Shown in pieces: positions 42,459 through 50,164 of a stretch of DNA of 64,000 nucleotides. The notes beneath the pieces are model-generated. The model saw nothing but the letters and a program-made list of their open reading frames with translations, had not been told where the DNA came from and did not search any database. The stretch's first letter is position 1; each line of letters opens with the position of its first letter. The position numbers and the translations under genes are program-made. This DNA is from Streptomyces sp. DG2A-72 (GTDB lineage: Bacteria > Actinomycetota > Actinomycetes > Streptomycetales > Streptomycetaceae), in the NCBI RefSeq assembly GCF_030499575.1, contig NZ_JASTLC010000001.1:3682001-3746000 (forward strand). The letters run 5' to 3'.

Positions 42459-43305
42459 TCAGGCGGCAGTGGCAAGGGGAGTGCGGCAGTCACGGCAGAG
42501 TCCTTGGGTGGGTGAGCGGAAGGCGCGGTCGCAGCCGTCGCAGGTCTGGAGCGGGTGGCGGACGGTCGGCGGTGGCGCGAACGGGGTGGTGAGGGCAGTT
42601 GTGTGGTGAGGCGGTGGGCCAGGAGGGGGCGGCCGGGCGACACAAGGGTTCGGGTGGCAGGTCGGTGGTCAGGGCGTGGCGTACGGCGGTGGGGGTGACG
42701 TCGCGTTCCAGCCAGGCGGCGACGCCGGGGGCGAGGTGAGCGGTGTCGCAGGCCGAGAGGAGGAGGCGGGGGTCGTGGCGGCGGAGGTCGGAGAGGAGGT
42801 CGACGGCCGTCTGGACGAGGGTGGGGGCTGGGCAGGACGGCTGCGGTACGGCGGGGAGGGGCTTGCGGGGTGCGCGTGCTCGCTTCTCCGGGGACGCGGG
42901 CGTCGGCCGTACGGGACCGTGGTCGGTACGGCGGTGGCCGGGCTGGTTGCACGAGACTGTGCGGGTGACGATCCGACCGCCGGGGATGCGTTCACGTTCG
43001 CGGCGCAGGTAGCCGTGAGCCTCCAGCTCACGCAGGGCGGCGGCGATACGGGTCGCGCCTTCGGGGAAGCGGGCGGCGAGGGTCTTGATGTCGACACGGG
43101 CGCCTGCGGGGAGGGACTGGACGTAGACGGCCAGGCCGATCGCGAGACCTGACAGCTCCGGGTGCTGGGCGAGGTGGTTGCCGATCACCGTGAAGCGGGT
43201 GGTGTGGCGGGTGTTGTCGTGGACCAAGCCGCCGCCGGTTCGGGTGTTGTTGGCGGCAAGGCGGGACTGGGCGTGCGAGGGCACGCTAGGGTCTTGCGTA
43301 TCCAT
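42459..43305 (-). pseudogene. HTH-domain protein gene with at least two frameshifts
   Basis: The first 200 codons are intact: MDTQDPSVPSHAQSRLAANN, then a winged-helix region FTVIGNHLAQHPELSGLAIG, TLAARFPEGATRIAAALREL and GYLRRERERIPGGRI, typical of a common Streptomyces HTH protein. Near a G run at 42625-42629 the frame shifts so that LLAHRLTTQLP continues one frame over, and around 42590 it shifts again to reach the expected zinc-ribbon tail LQTCDGCDRAFRSPTQGLCR ending at 42459. The accumulated shifts mark a pseudogene (or local sequence error). Confidence 0.7.
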
Positions 43306-43508
43306 CAGGAAGGTCCGATCTTCCTCGGTGGTCAGGCCCTCGCACTGGGATTGCCGTCCCGGCGGGGGCCGTCGCATGTCTGCGGTTGTGTTGCGCCGAG
43401 CGTAAGGCAGGCAACGGCTCCCGAATCCAGCCGAGTTGGTGATGTTCACCCGCTTGGGTGAGTTTGCTTCGTGGGCCGGAGGGAGGGGTGGGGTTTGGTC
43501 GGGTTCTT

Positions 43509-43982
43509 TCACCCTCGTGGTTCTTGGGAAAGGCCGCCCGTGGCACCGGAGCACGGGTTCCTGCAGTCCGGTGGGAGGGCGACTTCGGCCCACACGGTCT
43601 TGCGCGGGGGCGGTCCCGGTGCGCAGCCCCAGCGGTCGGCGAGCGCGTCCACGAGGAGCAGTCCACGCCCTGACTCGGCCTCGGGAGCGGGAAGTTGGGT
43701 GCATGGCATGCGGTCACCACGTGTATCCGTGACCTCGATGCGGAGGGTGTCGCCCACGACGTAGAGCAGGAGTCGGAAGTCGCGGCCCTGGACCCGACCG
43801 TGGGTTGCCGCGTTGGTCGCGAGTTCGGCCACGATCTGGCGTGCCGGGTCCAACGGCAGGCCCCAGGCGCGCAGTTGCTCGGTGGCGAGCAGGCGGGCGA
43901 GGCGGGCCCCGCGTGGCGTGGAGGACAACTGCACGCTGAAGTTACGGACGGGAGTGGCGGGTTCGGCGGTTTCCTGGATCAC
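43509..43982 (-). CDS. Anti-sigma-factor-like ATP-binding protein (HATPase_c_2, RsbW type)
   Basis: The 157-residue protein has the GHKL ATPase fold used by RsbW/SpoIIAB-like serine kinases: ARQIVAELATNAATHGRVQG (N box), LRIEVTDTRGDRMPC (G1) and AESGRGLLLVDALADRWGCA (G2). Such proteins are abundant in Streptomyces and bind sigma or anti-sigma partners. It is divergent from an XRE/DUF5753 regulator and DUF397 gene, the same trio known from abaA-like and whiJ-like clusters. GTG 43982 has a weak ribosome site. Confidence 0.85.
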   Translation of the reverse strand: MIQETAEPATPVRNFSVQLSSTPRGARLARLLATEQLRAWGLPLDPARQIVAELATNAATHGRVQGRDFRLLLYVVGDTLRIEVTDTRGDRMPCTQLPAPEAESGRGLLLVDALADRWGCAPGPPPRKTVWAEVALPPDCRNPCSGATGGLSQEPRG

Positions 43983-44137
43983 GTCACCCAGAGTGGCCGC
44001 GCATGCATACCGTGAACAGTGACGATGCCGATGCGTACGGTGACTGTCCAGATGTTGTCCGGTCGTGTCCGGGCTGTCGAGAGCGACCGTACGGGTAGGG
44101 AGCGTCGCGGCACGGTCGTACGGCGGAGGGGTGCGGG

Positions 44138-45013
44138 ATGTCGGTGGAAGCTGAAGCAGGACGGCTCAAGACCGAGGCGGACGAGCCGGGTTGGGAGGTG
44201 GACCCGGACGACGAGTGGGGAGTTGCGGTCATCGCGACCGTCGGGCGGCAGTTGAAGCTGCGGCGGGAAGCCGTGGGAATGCGGGCCGCCGACTTCGGGA
44301 CGGCGGTCGGGTACGGCGAGGACATGGTCTACAAGATCGAGGCCGGGAAGCGGATTCCCCGGCAGGAGTACCTGAACGAGGCCGACGAGGTGTTGCAGGC
44401 GGGTGGGCTCATCGCTGCGACGTGGGAGGACGTCAAGAAGGTCCGGTACCCGAAGAAGGTTCGGGAGCTGGGGGACCTGGAGGCCAAGGCGGTCGAGCTT
44501 CAGCTCTACGATCCCCTCAACATCCACGGCTTGCTGCAGACACCGGAGTACGCACGCGGGCTTCTCCTGATGCGGCGCCCCGCGTACACCGAGGACGAGG
44601 TGGAGCGGTTCATCGCCGCGCGCGTGGCCCGCAAGGCCGTCTTCGAGCGGGATCCCGCGCCTGAACTCAGCTTCGTCCTGGAGGAGTGGACGCTTCGTCG
44701 TCCGCTCGGCGGAAGGGCGGTGTTGCGTCGCCAGCTCGAACATCTGCTGGAGACGGGGCAGTTGCGGAACGTCGAGCTTCAGGTGATGCCGATGGATCGC
44801 GAGGAGCATGCCGGGGTGGACGGCAGGATCGAGGTGCTGAAGTTCGCGGACGGCTCGGCGGTGGGACGCTCACCGGTGGTGGCCAACGGCCGACCGCTGT
44901 CCGAACCCAGGCAGCTCCGTATCCTTGAACTGCGCTATGGCATCATCCGGGCTCAGGCGCTCACGCCACGTGAGTCGATGGCCTTCATCGAGCAACTGCT
45001 GGGGGAAACATGA
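44138..45013 (+). CDS. XRE-family regulator with DUF5753 (WhiJ-like)
   Basis: The 291-residue protein has an N-terminal XRE helix-turn-helix (about 30-95, VGRQLKLRREAVGMRAADFG and VYKIEAGKRIPRQEYLNEAD) and the DUF5753 domain (about 110-290, IHGLLQTPEYARGLL, RQLEHLLETGQLRNVELQVM). Proteins of this kind act with a small DUF397 partner as developmental repressors in Streptomyces. GGAGGGG stands 7 bases before ATG 44138. Its stop overlaps the DUF397 start as ATGA. Confidence 0.9.
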   Translation: MSVEAEAGRLKTEADEPGWEVDPDDEWGVAVIATVGRQLKLRREAVGMRAADFGTAVGYGEDMVYKIEAGKRIPRQEYLNEADEVLQAGGLIAATWEDVKKVRYPKKVRELGDLEAKAVELQLYDPLNIHGLLQTPEYARGLLLMRRPAYTEDEVERFIAARVARKAVFERDPAPELSFVLEEWTLRRPLGGRAVLRRQLEHLLETGQLRNVELQVMPMDREEHAGVDGRIEVLKFADGSAVGRSPVVANGRPLSEPRQLRILELRYGIIRAQALTPRESMAFIEQLLGET

Positions 45014-45213
45014 TCCGCAACACCTCGGCCGGGGACGCCTCCGAGCTGGCGTGGTTCAAGAGCAGCTACAGCAGCGGCAGCGAAGGCGACTCCTGCGTCG
45101 AGATCGCCATCACCCCCGCCACCATCCACGTCCGTGACTCCAAGCACACCGAAGGCCCCCGCCTCGGGCTCACCCCCGAGGCCTGGAAGAACTTCGTGTC
45201 GTACGTGTCGTAG
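45010..45213 (+). CDS. DUF397 partner protein
   Basis: The 67-residue protein contains AWFKSSYSSGSEGDSCVEIA and HVRDSKHTEGPRLGLTPEAW, the DUF397 signature. It is translated with the XRE/DUF5753 regulator through a 4-bp overlap and probably binds it to relieve or modify DNA binding, as proposed for WhiJ-like systems. A second, unpaired DUF397 gene is at 11329. Confidence 0.9.
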   Translation: MIRNTSAGDASELAWFKSSYSSGSEGDSCVEIAITPATIHVRDSKHTEGPRLGLTPEAWKNFVSYVS

Positions 45214-45218
45214 ACGCC

Positions 45219-45713
45219 TCACAGCCTCCGGAAGGCCAGCGTCTCCCCCGCCGCCCCCGTCCGCCACAGGTCGTTGCAGCCCTCCGCCATCTCCGTGAGG
45301 CCCTCGACCACCTGCCCCCACACGATCCCCGGCACCCACCCCACGTCTCCGTTGAGCAGCAGGTTGTTGCGCTCATAGAAGAGGGCGAGGTCCACCAGCG
45401 TCGTCCCGGCGCGGACCTCGCGGTCGTAGCCGTACGCCTTCGTGCCCAGTTCCGCTCCCGCGAAGGAGAAATAGCAGAGATCGCCGGGAATGGGGGTGAC
45501 TGTCGGGTTTTCCAGGGGCGGTTCCGATGGAGCGAAGGGCGGGAAAAGGGCGTAGATCTCGTTGCGTGCGTATTTCGCGTGGTAGACGTCGCCGGAAAGC
45601 GGCAGGGAATCCCAGACGGCGGCGCAGGTGATCGGTGCCCGGTCGTCGAGCAGCCGGGCCTGGCAGGTGATTCCGCGCTTGACCAGCGATACCTCGATGT
45701 AGCGATCAGCCAT
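45219..45713 (-). CDS. DUF3830 (cyclophilin-like) protein
   Basis: The 164-residue protein MADRYIEVSLVKRGITCQAR with LLDDRAPITCAAVWDSLPLS, VYHAKYARNEIYALFPPF and PTVTPIPGDLCYFSFAG matches DUF3830, a cyclophilin-like fold often found beside amidases, racemase-fold enzymes and amino-acid importers in catabolic loci. ATG 45713 is used; ATG 45722 three codons upstream is equally plausible. It is divergent from ehuB, and with the enzymes at 36.8-40.9 kb it looks like one split pathway. Confidence 0.75.
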   Translation of the reverse strand: MADRYIEVSLVKRGITCQARLLDDRAPITCAAVWDSLPLSGDVYHAKYARNEIYALFPPFAPSEPPLENPTVTPIPGDLCYFSFAGAELGTKAYGYDREVRAGTTLVDLALFYERNNLLLNGDVGWVPGIVWGQVVEGLTEMAEGCNDLWRTGAAGETLAFRRL

Positions 45714-45809
45714 GCAGTCCATGGTGCCCCGCCGGTCAAGAGGGCGTGGCCAGGAACGGGGCTCAAATCGGCCCGCATAACTCGCATGAGGTCGGGTAGC
45801 CGCGCCGCC

Positions 45810-46715
45810 ATGGCTCCATCACTGGAACATGGCTCATATATATCCGGGCCCACGCGCCGGTCGCTGCTCGCGGGGGTGGCGGCGGTCGGCGCGCTGGGCG
45901 CCGCGGGCTGCTCACGCGTGGCCGCGGTCTCGTCCACGGAGGGCGGTGATCTGCTCGACCGGCTGAAGGCGCAGGGTGTCGTACGGCTCGGGATCGCGGG
46001 CGAGATCCCCTTCGGATACATCGACACGAACGGCGAACTCACCGGTGAGGCACCGGAGTTGGCGAAAGTGATCTTCAAACGGCTCGGCGTGGACCGCGTG
46101 CAGGCCGTGCCGACGGAGTTCGGGTCGCTCATTCCGGGGCTGAAGGTGCAGCAGTTCGACGTCGTGGCGGCGGGGATGTACGTCAATCCCGAGCGCTGCG
46201 CGGAGGTGATCTTCGCCGATCCGGACTACCAGATGCTCGATGCCTTCATCGTGCGCAAGGGGAATCCGAAAGGCCTGCACACCTACAAGGACGTCGTCGA
46301 GAAGAAGGCGAAGTTCGCGACCGGAACCGGTTACGCGGAGATCCAGTACGCCGTCGAGGCGGGGTACAAGGAGAGCGACATCATGATCGTCCAGGATCAG
46401 GTCGCCGGGCTGAACGCGGTGGAGGCGGGGCGCGTCGACGTCTTCGCCGGGACCGCGCTCACCACCCGTGAGGTGGTGAAGAAGTCCGCCAAGGCCGAGG
46501 CGACCGCGCCGTTCAAGCCACTCGTCGGCGGGAAGCCGCATGTCGACGGGGGCGCCTTCGCGTTCCGCCCGACGGAGACGAACCTCCGCGACGCCTTCAA
46601 TGTGGAACTGCGGAAGCTCAAGAAGAGCGGAGAGCTGCTCCGCATCCTCCGGCCCTTCGGCTTCACCAAGGCCGAGATGACCGACCTCACCGCGAAGGAG
46701 CTGTGCGGCGGATGA
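45810..46715 (+). CDS. ehuB: EhuB, ectoine/hydroxyectoine-type ABC solute-binding lipoprotein
   Basis: The 301-residue protein has a twin-arginine lipoprotein signal (TRRSLLAGVAAVGALGAAGC, lipid-bearing C34) and a family 3 solute-binding domain. The segments VRLGIAGEIPFGYIDTNGEL, TEFGSLIPGLKVQQFDVVAA and GMYVNPERCAEVIFADPDYQ resemble EhuB of Sinorhizobium, which binds ectoine and hydroxyectoine outside the cell. It is followed by two permeases and an ATPase with 4- to 11-base overlaps. ATG 45810 and ATG 45786 are both possible starts; neither has a strong ribosome site. The ligand assignment is by family resemblance. Confidence 0.82.
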   Translation: MAPSLEHGSYISGPTRRSLLAGVAAVGALGAAGCSRVAAVSSTEGGDLLDRLKAQGVVRLGIAGEIPFGYIDTNGELTGEAPELAKVIFKRLGVDRVQAVPTEFGSLIPGLKVQQFDVVAAGMYVNPERCAEVIFADPDYQMLDAFIVRKGNPKGLHTYKDVVEKKAKFATGTGYAEIQYAVEAGYKESDIMIVQDQVAGLNAVEAGRVDVFAGTALTTREVVKKSAKAEATAPFKPLVGGKPHVDGGAFAFRPTETNLRDAFNVELRKLKKSGELLRILRPFGFTKAEMTDLTAKELCGG

Positions 46716-47413
46716 CCTCGGGACTGTGGGAACTGGTACTCAAGGGCCTCTGGGTCACGATCCAGCTGCTCGTCTTCAGCGCGCTGCTCGCGACGGCCGT
46801 GTCGTTCATCGTCGGCACCGCCCGCGTCCACCGGCTGCGGGTCGTCCGCTTCCTCGCGGGCTTCTACACCGAGGTGTTCCGCGGGACCTCGGCGCTCGTC
46901 ATGATCTTCTGGGTGTACTTCGTGCTGCCGCCCGCCTTCGGCTGGCAGCTGGTGCCGATGTGGGCGGGCACGCTGGCGCTCGGACTGACCTATGGGGCGT
47001 ACGGCTCCGAGATCGTGCGCGGCGCGCTGGCCGCCGTCGACCCGGCGCAGAAGGAGGGCGGGATCGCGCTCAGCTTCACGCCCTGGCAGCGGATGCGGCT
47101 GATCCTGCTGCCGCAGGCGGTGCCGGAGATGATCCCGCCGTTCTCCAATCTGCTGATCGAGCTGCTCAAGGGCACCGCGCTGGTGTCGATCATGGGCATG
47201 GGCGATCTGGCGTTCAGCGGCAGCCTGGTGCGGCTCGCCCTGCAGGAGAGCGCGGAGATCTACACGTACATCCTGCTGATCTACTTCGTGATCGCCTTCC
47301 TGCTGACGCGTGTGATGCGCGGACTGGAGAAGAAGTTGAAGGCCGGGGTCGGCAAGAAGCCGGAGAAGAAGGTGTCCGCGGTGCGCGTGCCTGAGGGGAG
47401 TGGTGTCGCGTGA
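46712..47413 (+). CDS. ehuC: EhuC, amino-acid-type ABC permease
   Basis: The 233-residue membrane protein is a polar-amino-acid-type permease with the His/Glu/Gln family loop EGGIALSFTPWQRMRLILLP that contacts the ATPase, about five membrane helices and a basic Lys-rich C-terminus (KKLKAGVGKKPEKKV). ATG 46712 overlaps the ehuB stop as ATGA. It should form the heterodimeric channel with EhuD for ectoine-type substrates. Confidence 0.85.
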   Translation: MTSGLWELVLKGLWVTIQLLVFSALLATAVSFIVGTARVHRLRVVRFLAGFYTEVFRGTSALVMIFWVYFVLPPAFGWQLVPMWAGTLALGLTYGAYGSEIVRGALAAVDPAQKEGGIALSFTPWQRMRLILLPQAVPEMIPPFSNLLIELLKGTALVSIMGMGDLAFSGSLVRLALQESAEIYTYILLIYFVIAFLLTRVMRGLEKKLKAGVGKKPEKKVSAVRVPEGSGVA

Positions 47414-48060
47414 ACTGGGACTGGGGAGCGGTCGCCGACTTCATGCCGCACTTCTGGGACGGCCTGCTGGTCACCCTGCAGGCGCTGGTACTCGGCTCGC
47501 TGATCTCGTTCGCGCTGGGCCTGGTGTGGGCGCTGCTGATGCGCGTGCCCACGCGCTGGGTGACCTGGCCCGTCGGGGTCGTCACGGAGTTCGTACGCAA
47601 CACCCCGCTGCTGGTGCAGCTGTTCTTCCTCTTCTACGTCCTGCCCGAGTGGAACATCACCTTCTCCGCGCTGACCACCGGCGTCTTCGCGATCGGCCTG
47701 CACTACTCGACGTACACGATGCAGGTCTACCGGGCCGGTATCGAAGCGGTGCCCGTCGGCCAGTGGGAGGCGGCGACCGCGCTGAACCTGCCGCTCAGGC
47801 GGACGTGGACCGTGGTGATCCTGCCGCAGGCGATCCGCCGGGTCGTGCCGGCGCTCGGCAACTACGTGATCGCGATGCTGAAGGACACGCCGATGCTGAT
47901 GGCCATCACCGTGCTGGACATGATGGGCGAGGCACGGCTGTTCTCCCAGCAGACCTTCCGCTTCACCGAGCCGCTGACCGTGATCGGCGTGGCCTTCATC
48001 CTCATCTCCTATCTCGCCTCCGTCCTGCTGCGCACCCTGGAGCGACGCCTTGTCCGTTGA
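47410..48060 (+). CDS. ehuD: EhuD, amino-acid-type ABC permease
   Basis: The 216-residue protein is the second channel subunit, with the loop WEAATALNLPLRRTWTVVIL and helices typical of GlnP/HisM-like permeases. GTG 47410 overlaps the ehuC stop as GTGA. Its 3' end overlaps ehuA by 11 bases. Together with EhuC it spans the cytoplasmic membrane. Confidence 0.85.
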   Translation: MNWDWGAVADFMPHFWDGLLVTLQALVLGSLISFALGLVWALLMRVPTRWVTWPVGVVTEFVRNTPLLVQLFFLFYVLPEWNITFSALTTGVFAIGLHYSTYTMQVYRAGIEAVPVGQWEAATALNLPLRRTWTVVILPQAIRRVVPALGNYVIAMLKDTPMLMAITVLDMMGEARLFSQQTFRFTEPLTVIGVAFILISYLASVLLRTLERRLVR

Positions 48061-48832
48061 CACCGAAAAGAACCCGACCGACGTGCCCGCCTCCTCGTCC
48101 GAGCTGATCCGCCTGGAGAACGTGTCCAAGCGGTTCGGCGAGAACACGGTCCTCGACCATCTCGACTTCTCCGTGAGCGCGGGCAAGCACGTCACCCTGA
48201 TCGGCCCGTCCGGCTCCGGCAAGACCACGATCCTGCGGCTGCTGATGACGCTGACCAAGCCCGACGAGGGCACCATCACCGTGGACGGGGAGCAGCTGTT
48301 CCCCGCGCCGGAGAAGCAGATCCGCGAGGTCCGCAAGAAGATCGGGATGGTCTTCCAGCAGTTCAACCTGTTCCCGAACATGACGGCCCTCAGGAACATC
48401 ACCGAGGCCCCGGTCACCGTGCTCGGCATGGCCAAGGACGAGGCGGAGGAGCGGGCGCGCGGGCTGCTGGACCTGGTGGGGCTCAGCGACAAGTGCGACG
48501 CGCACCCCTCCCAGCTCTCCGGCGGCCAGCAGCAGCGCGTCGCGATCGCGCGGGCGCTGGCGATGCGGCCGCAGGTGCTGCTGCTCGACGAGGTGACGTC
48601 CGCGCTCGACCCGGAGCTGGTCGCCGGTGTCCTCGACGTCCTCCGGGACATCGCCCGTTCCACGGACATCACGATGCTCTGTGTGACCCACGAGATGAAC
48701 TTCGCCCGGGACATCTCGGACCAGGTCCTGATGTTCGATTCCGGCCGGGTCATCGAGGCCGGGCCGCCGGAGAAAATCTTCAGCGACCCGGAGCAGGACC
48801 GAACGCGGGAGTTCCTCAGCGCGGTGCTGTGA
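48050..48832 (+). CDS. ehuA: EhuA, ABC transporter ATPase
   Basis: The 260-residue ATPase shows Walker A GPSGSGKT (52-59), Q loop VFQQFNLFPNMT, signature LSGGQQQR (156-163), Walker B VLLLDEVTSALDP (176-188) and the H loop CVTHEM. It energises the EhuBCD importer. The start is TTG at 48050 inside ehuD, with CTGGAG 7 bases upstream; no other start gives a full N-terminus. Confidence 0.9.
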   Translation: MSVDTEKNPTDVPASSSELIRLENVSKRFGENTVLDHLDFSVSAGKHVTLIGPSGSGKTTILRLLMTLTKPDEGTITVDGEQLFPAPEKQIREVRKKIGMVFQQFNLFPNMTALRNITEAPVTVLGMAKDEAEERARGLLDLVGLSDKCDAHPSQLSGGQQQRVAIARALAMRPQVLLLDEVTSALDPELVAGVLDVLRDIARSTDITMLCVTHEMNFARDISDQVLMFDSGRVIEAGPPEKIFSDPEQDRTREFLSAVL

Positions 48833-49039
48833 TTACAGGAGGTGAAGGCGGGCGGGTACCGGAGCGCAAACGGGGAGCTCTTGCCTATGGCATATGCCAG
48901 GGTGTCAGTCCCCCTGCTGAGAGGGCCGGAATCTCGTCAACAACCGCTCACTACAAGCCTCTTGCCGGTTATCGTGGAGAGGATCCGCTGACCGGATTGC
49001 GGCCCAAGAGCGAGCCAAGAGCGAGCGCAGGGGGAAACC

Positions 49040-49798
49040 GTGGCGCTGATGAACGAGCCGACCGCGCCGTACCACTCGGCCCAGGACGCCCTGCGCGTCC
49101 TGGAGACGGTGGCGCGGCACTCCGCCGGAGTCACCGACGCCGAGCTCGCCCGGCACACCGGCCTCGGCGCCGAGCGGCTGACCGCGCTGCTGCGGATGCT
49201 GCGCCGTGAGGGGTACGTCGAGCAGGGCGCCGACGACGCCTATGTCACCGGCGCCGCCCTCACCCGCCTCACCTCCACCCACGGCCGCGAGGAGGCCCTG
49301 CGCGAGAAGCTCCAGGGCGCCCTCGACCGGCTGCGCGACTCGGTGGGCGCCGCCGTCTACATCAGCCGGTACGTCGACGGCGAGATCAACGTCACGCAGT
49401 ACGCCGACGGCCCCACCACCCCCGCGGTCAACGAGTGGGTGGACTTCCGCTACTCCGCCCACGCCACCGCGATCGGCAAGAGCCTGCTCGGCCAGCTCGA
49501 CCACAACGGCCGCCGGGACCATCTCTCCCGGCACAAGATGGCCCGGCTCACCTCGCGCACCATCACCAGCGACAAGCTGCTGCTCTCCCGCCTGGAGGCC
49601 CAGCCGCCGACCGTGCCCCACCTCGACCTCCAGGAGTACGCGATCGGCACGGTCTGCGCCGCCGTCCCGATCACGGCCGGCGCCTCGGTGGGCTGCCTCG
49701 CCCTCTCCCTCCCGGTCGAGCACGCGCACCGGCTCAAGCAGGCGGCCGACGCGCTGAACCGCAATGCCGCCCCGGTGCTGCTCTCGCTGGCCATCTGA
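49040..49798 (+). CDS. IclR-family transcriptional regulator
   Basis: The 252-residue protein has an N-terminal winged helix (about 10-75, AQDALRVLETVARHSAGVTD, LARHTGLGAERLTALLRMLR, GYVEQGADDAYVTG) and a C-terminal effector domain (about 85-250, RDSVGAAVYISRYVDGEI, SAHATAIGKSLLGQL). It lies 207 bases behind ehuA on the same strand and is the obvious candidate regulator of the importer and possibly of the split catabolic genes. GTG 49040 has AGGGGGAA just upstream; an ATG three codons later is an alternative. Confidence 0.87.
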   Translation: MALMNEPTAPYHSAQDALRVLETVARHSAGVTDAELARHTGLGAERLTALLRMLRREGYVEQGADDAYVTGAALTRLTSTHGREEALREKLQGALDRLRDSVGAAVYISRYVDGEINVTQYADGPTTPAVNEWVDFRYSAHATAIGKSLLGQLDHNGRRDHLSRHKMARLTSRTITSDKLLLSRLEAQPPTVPHLDLQEYAIGTVCAAVPITAGASVGCLALSLPVEHAHRLKQAADALNRNAAPVLLSLAI

Positions 49799-49897
49799 GC
49801 GTCACCCGGCATTGGTCAGGAGCACCCCTGAGGACCGGGTAATATTTTCTGTGCCGCCGCCGCGCGAAGCACATAACGCGTGGTCGGCGAGGGTCAT

Positions 49898-49971
49898 GCG
49901 CCGCTAGCTCAGTTGGTTAGAGCAGCTGACTCTTAATCAGCGGGTCCGGGGTTCGAGTCCCTGGCGGCGCA
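49898..49971 (+). tRNA. tRNA-Lys (CTT anticodon), copy 2
   Basis: Identical over 74 bases to the tRNA-Lys at 31781 and 55875, with the same stems, CTT anticodon and A73. Its upstream sequence differs from the other two copies (no TAAGGT directly before it). A 37-bp copy of its 3' half occurs 137 bases further on, so this copy has served as an integration target. Confidence 0.97.
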
Positions 49972-49976
49972 CAAAC

Positions 49977-50005
49977 GCAGGCCTCTCGCACAGCGGGGGG
50001 CCTGC
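49977..50005 (+). terminator. Terminator after tRNA-Lys copy 2
   Basis: CAGGCCTCTCGC (49978-49989), loop ACA, GCGGGGGGCCTG (49993-50004) forms a 12-bp stem with two G-T pairs, similar to the terminators behind the other two tRNA-Lys genes. It lacks a T run. Confidence 0.75.
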
Positions 50006-50072
50006 GGCCTCTGCTGGGGGTCCGGGGGCACGCGGCGGAGCCGCTGATGTCACAGCCCCCGGGAGATGCAGC

Positions 50073-50109
50073 ATCAGCGAGTCCGGGGTTCGAGTCCCTG
50101 GCGGCGCAC
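50073..50109 (+). repeat. attR-like duplicate of the tRNA-Lys 3' half
   Basis: ATCAGCGAGTCCGGGGTTCG and the following bases to GCGGCGCAC repeat 49936-49972 of tRNA-Lys copy 2 with one mismatch in 37 bases. It covers the anticodon stem's 3' side, T arm and acceptor end, exactly the part copied by tRNA-targeting integrases. Only 100 bases of unrelated sequence (49973-50072) remain between the two, with no integrase gene. Confidence 0.9.
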
Positions 50110-50164
50110 GATGTCGATGGCGAGGAGTGTTCGCGGAAAGCGCGAACCGGCCTCGCCATCGTCG

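Noticed and set aside
49973..50072. A complete integrative element or prophage at tRNA-Lys
   Set aside because: Only 100 bases lie between the repeat copies and no integrase or excisionase gene is present; only the scar remains.
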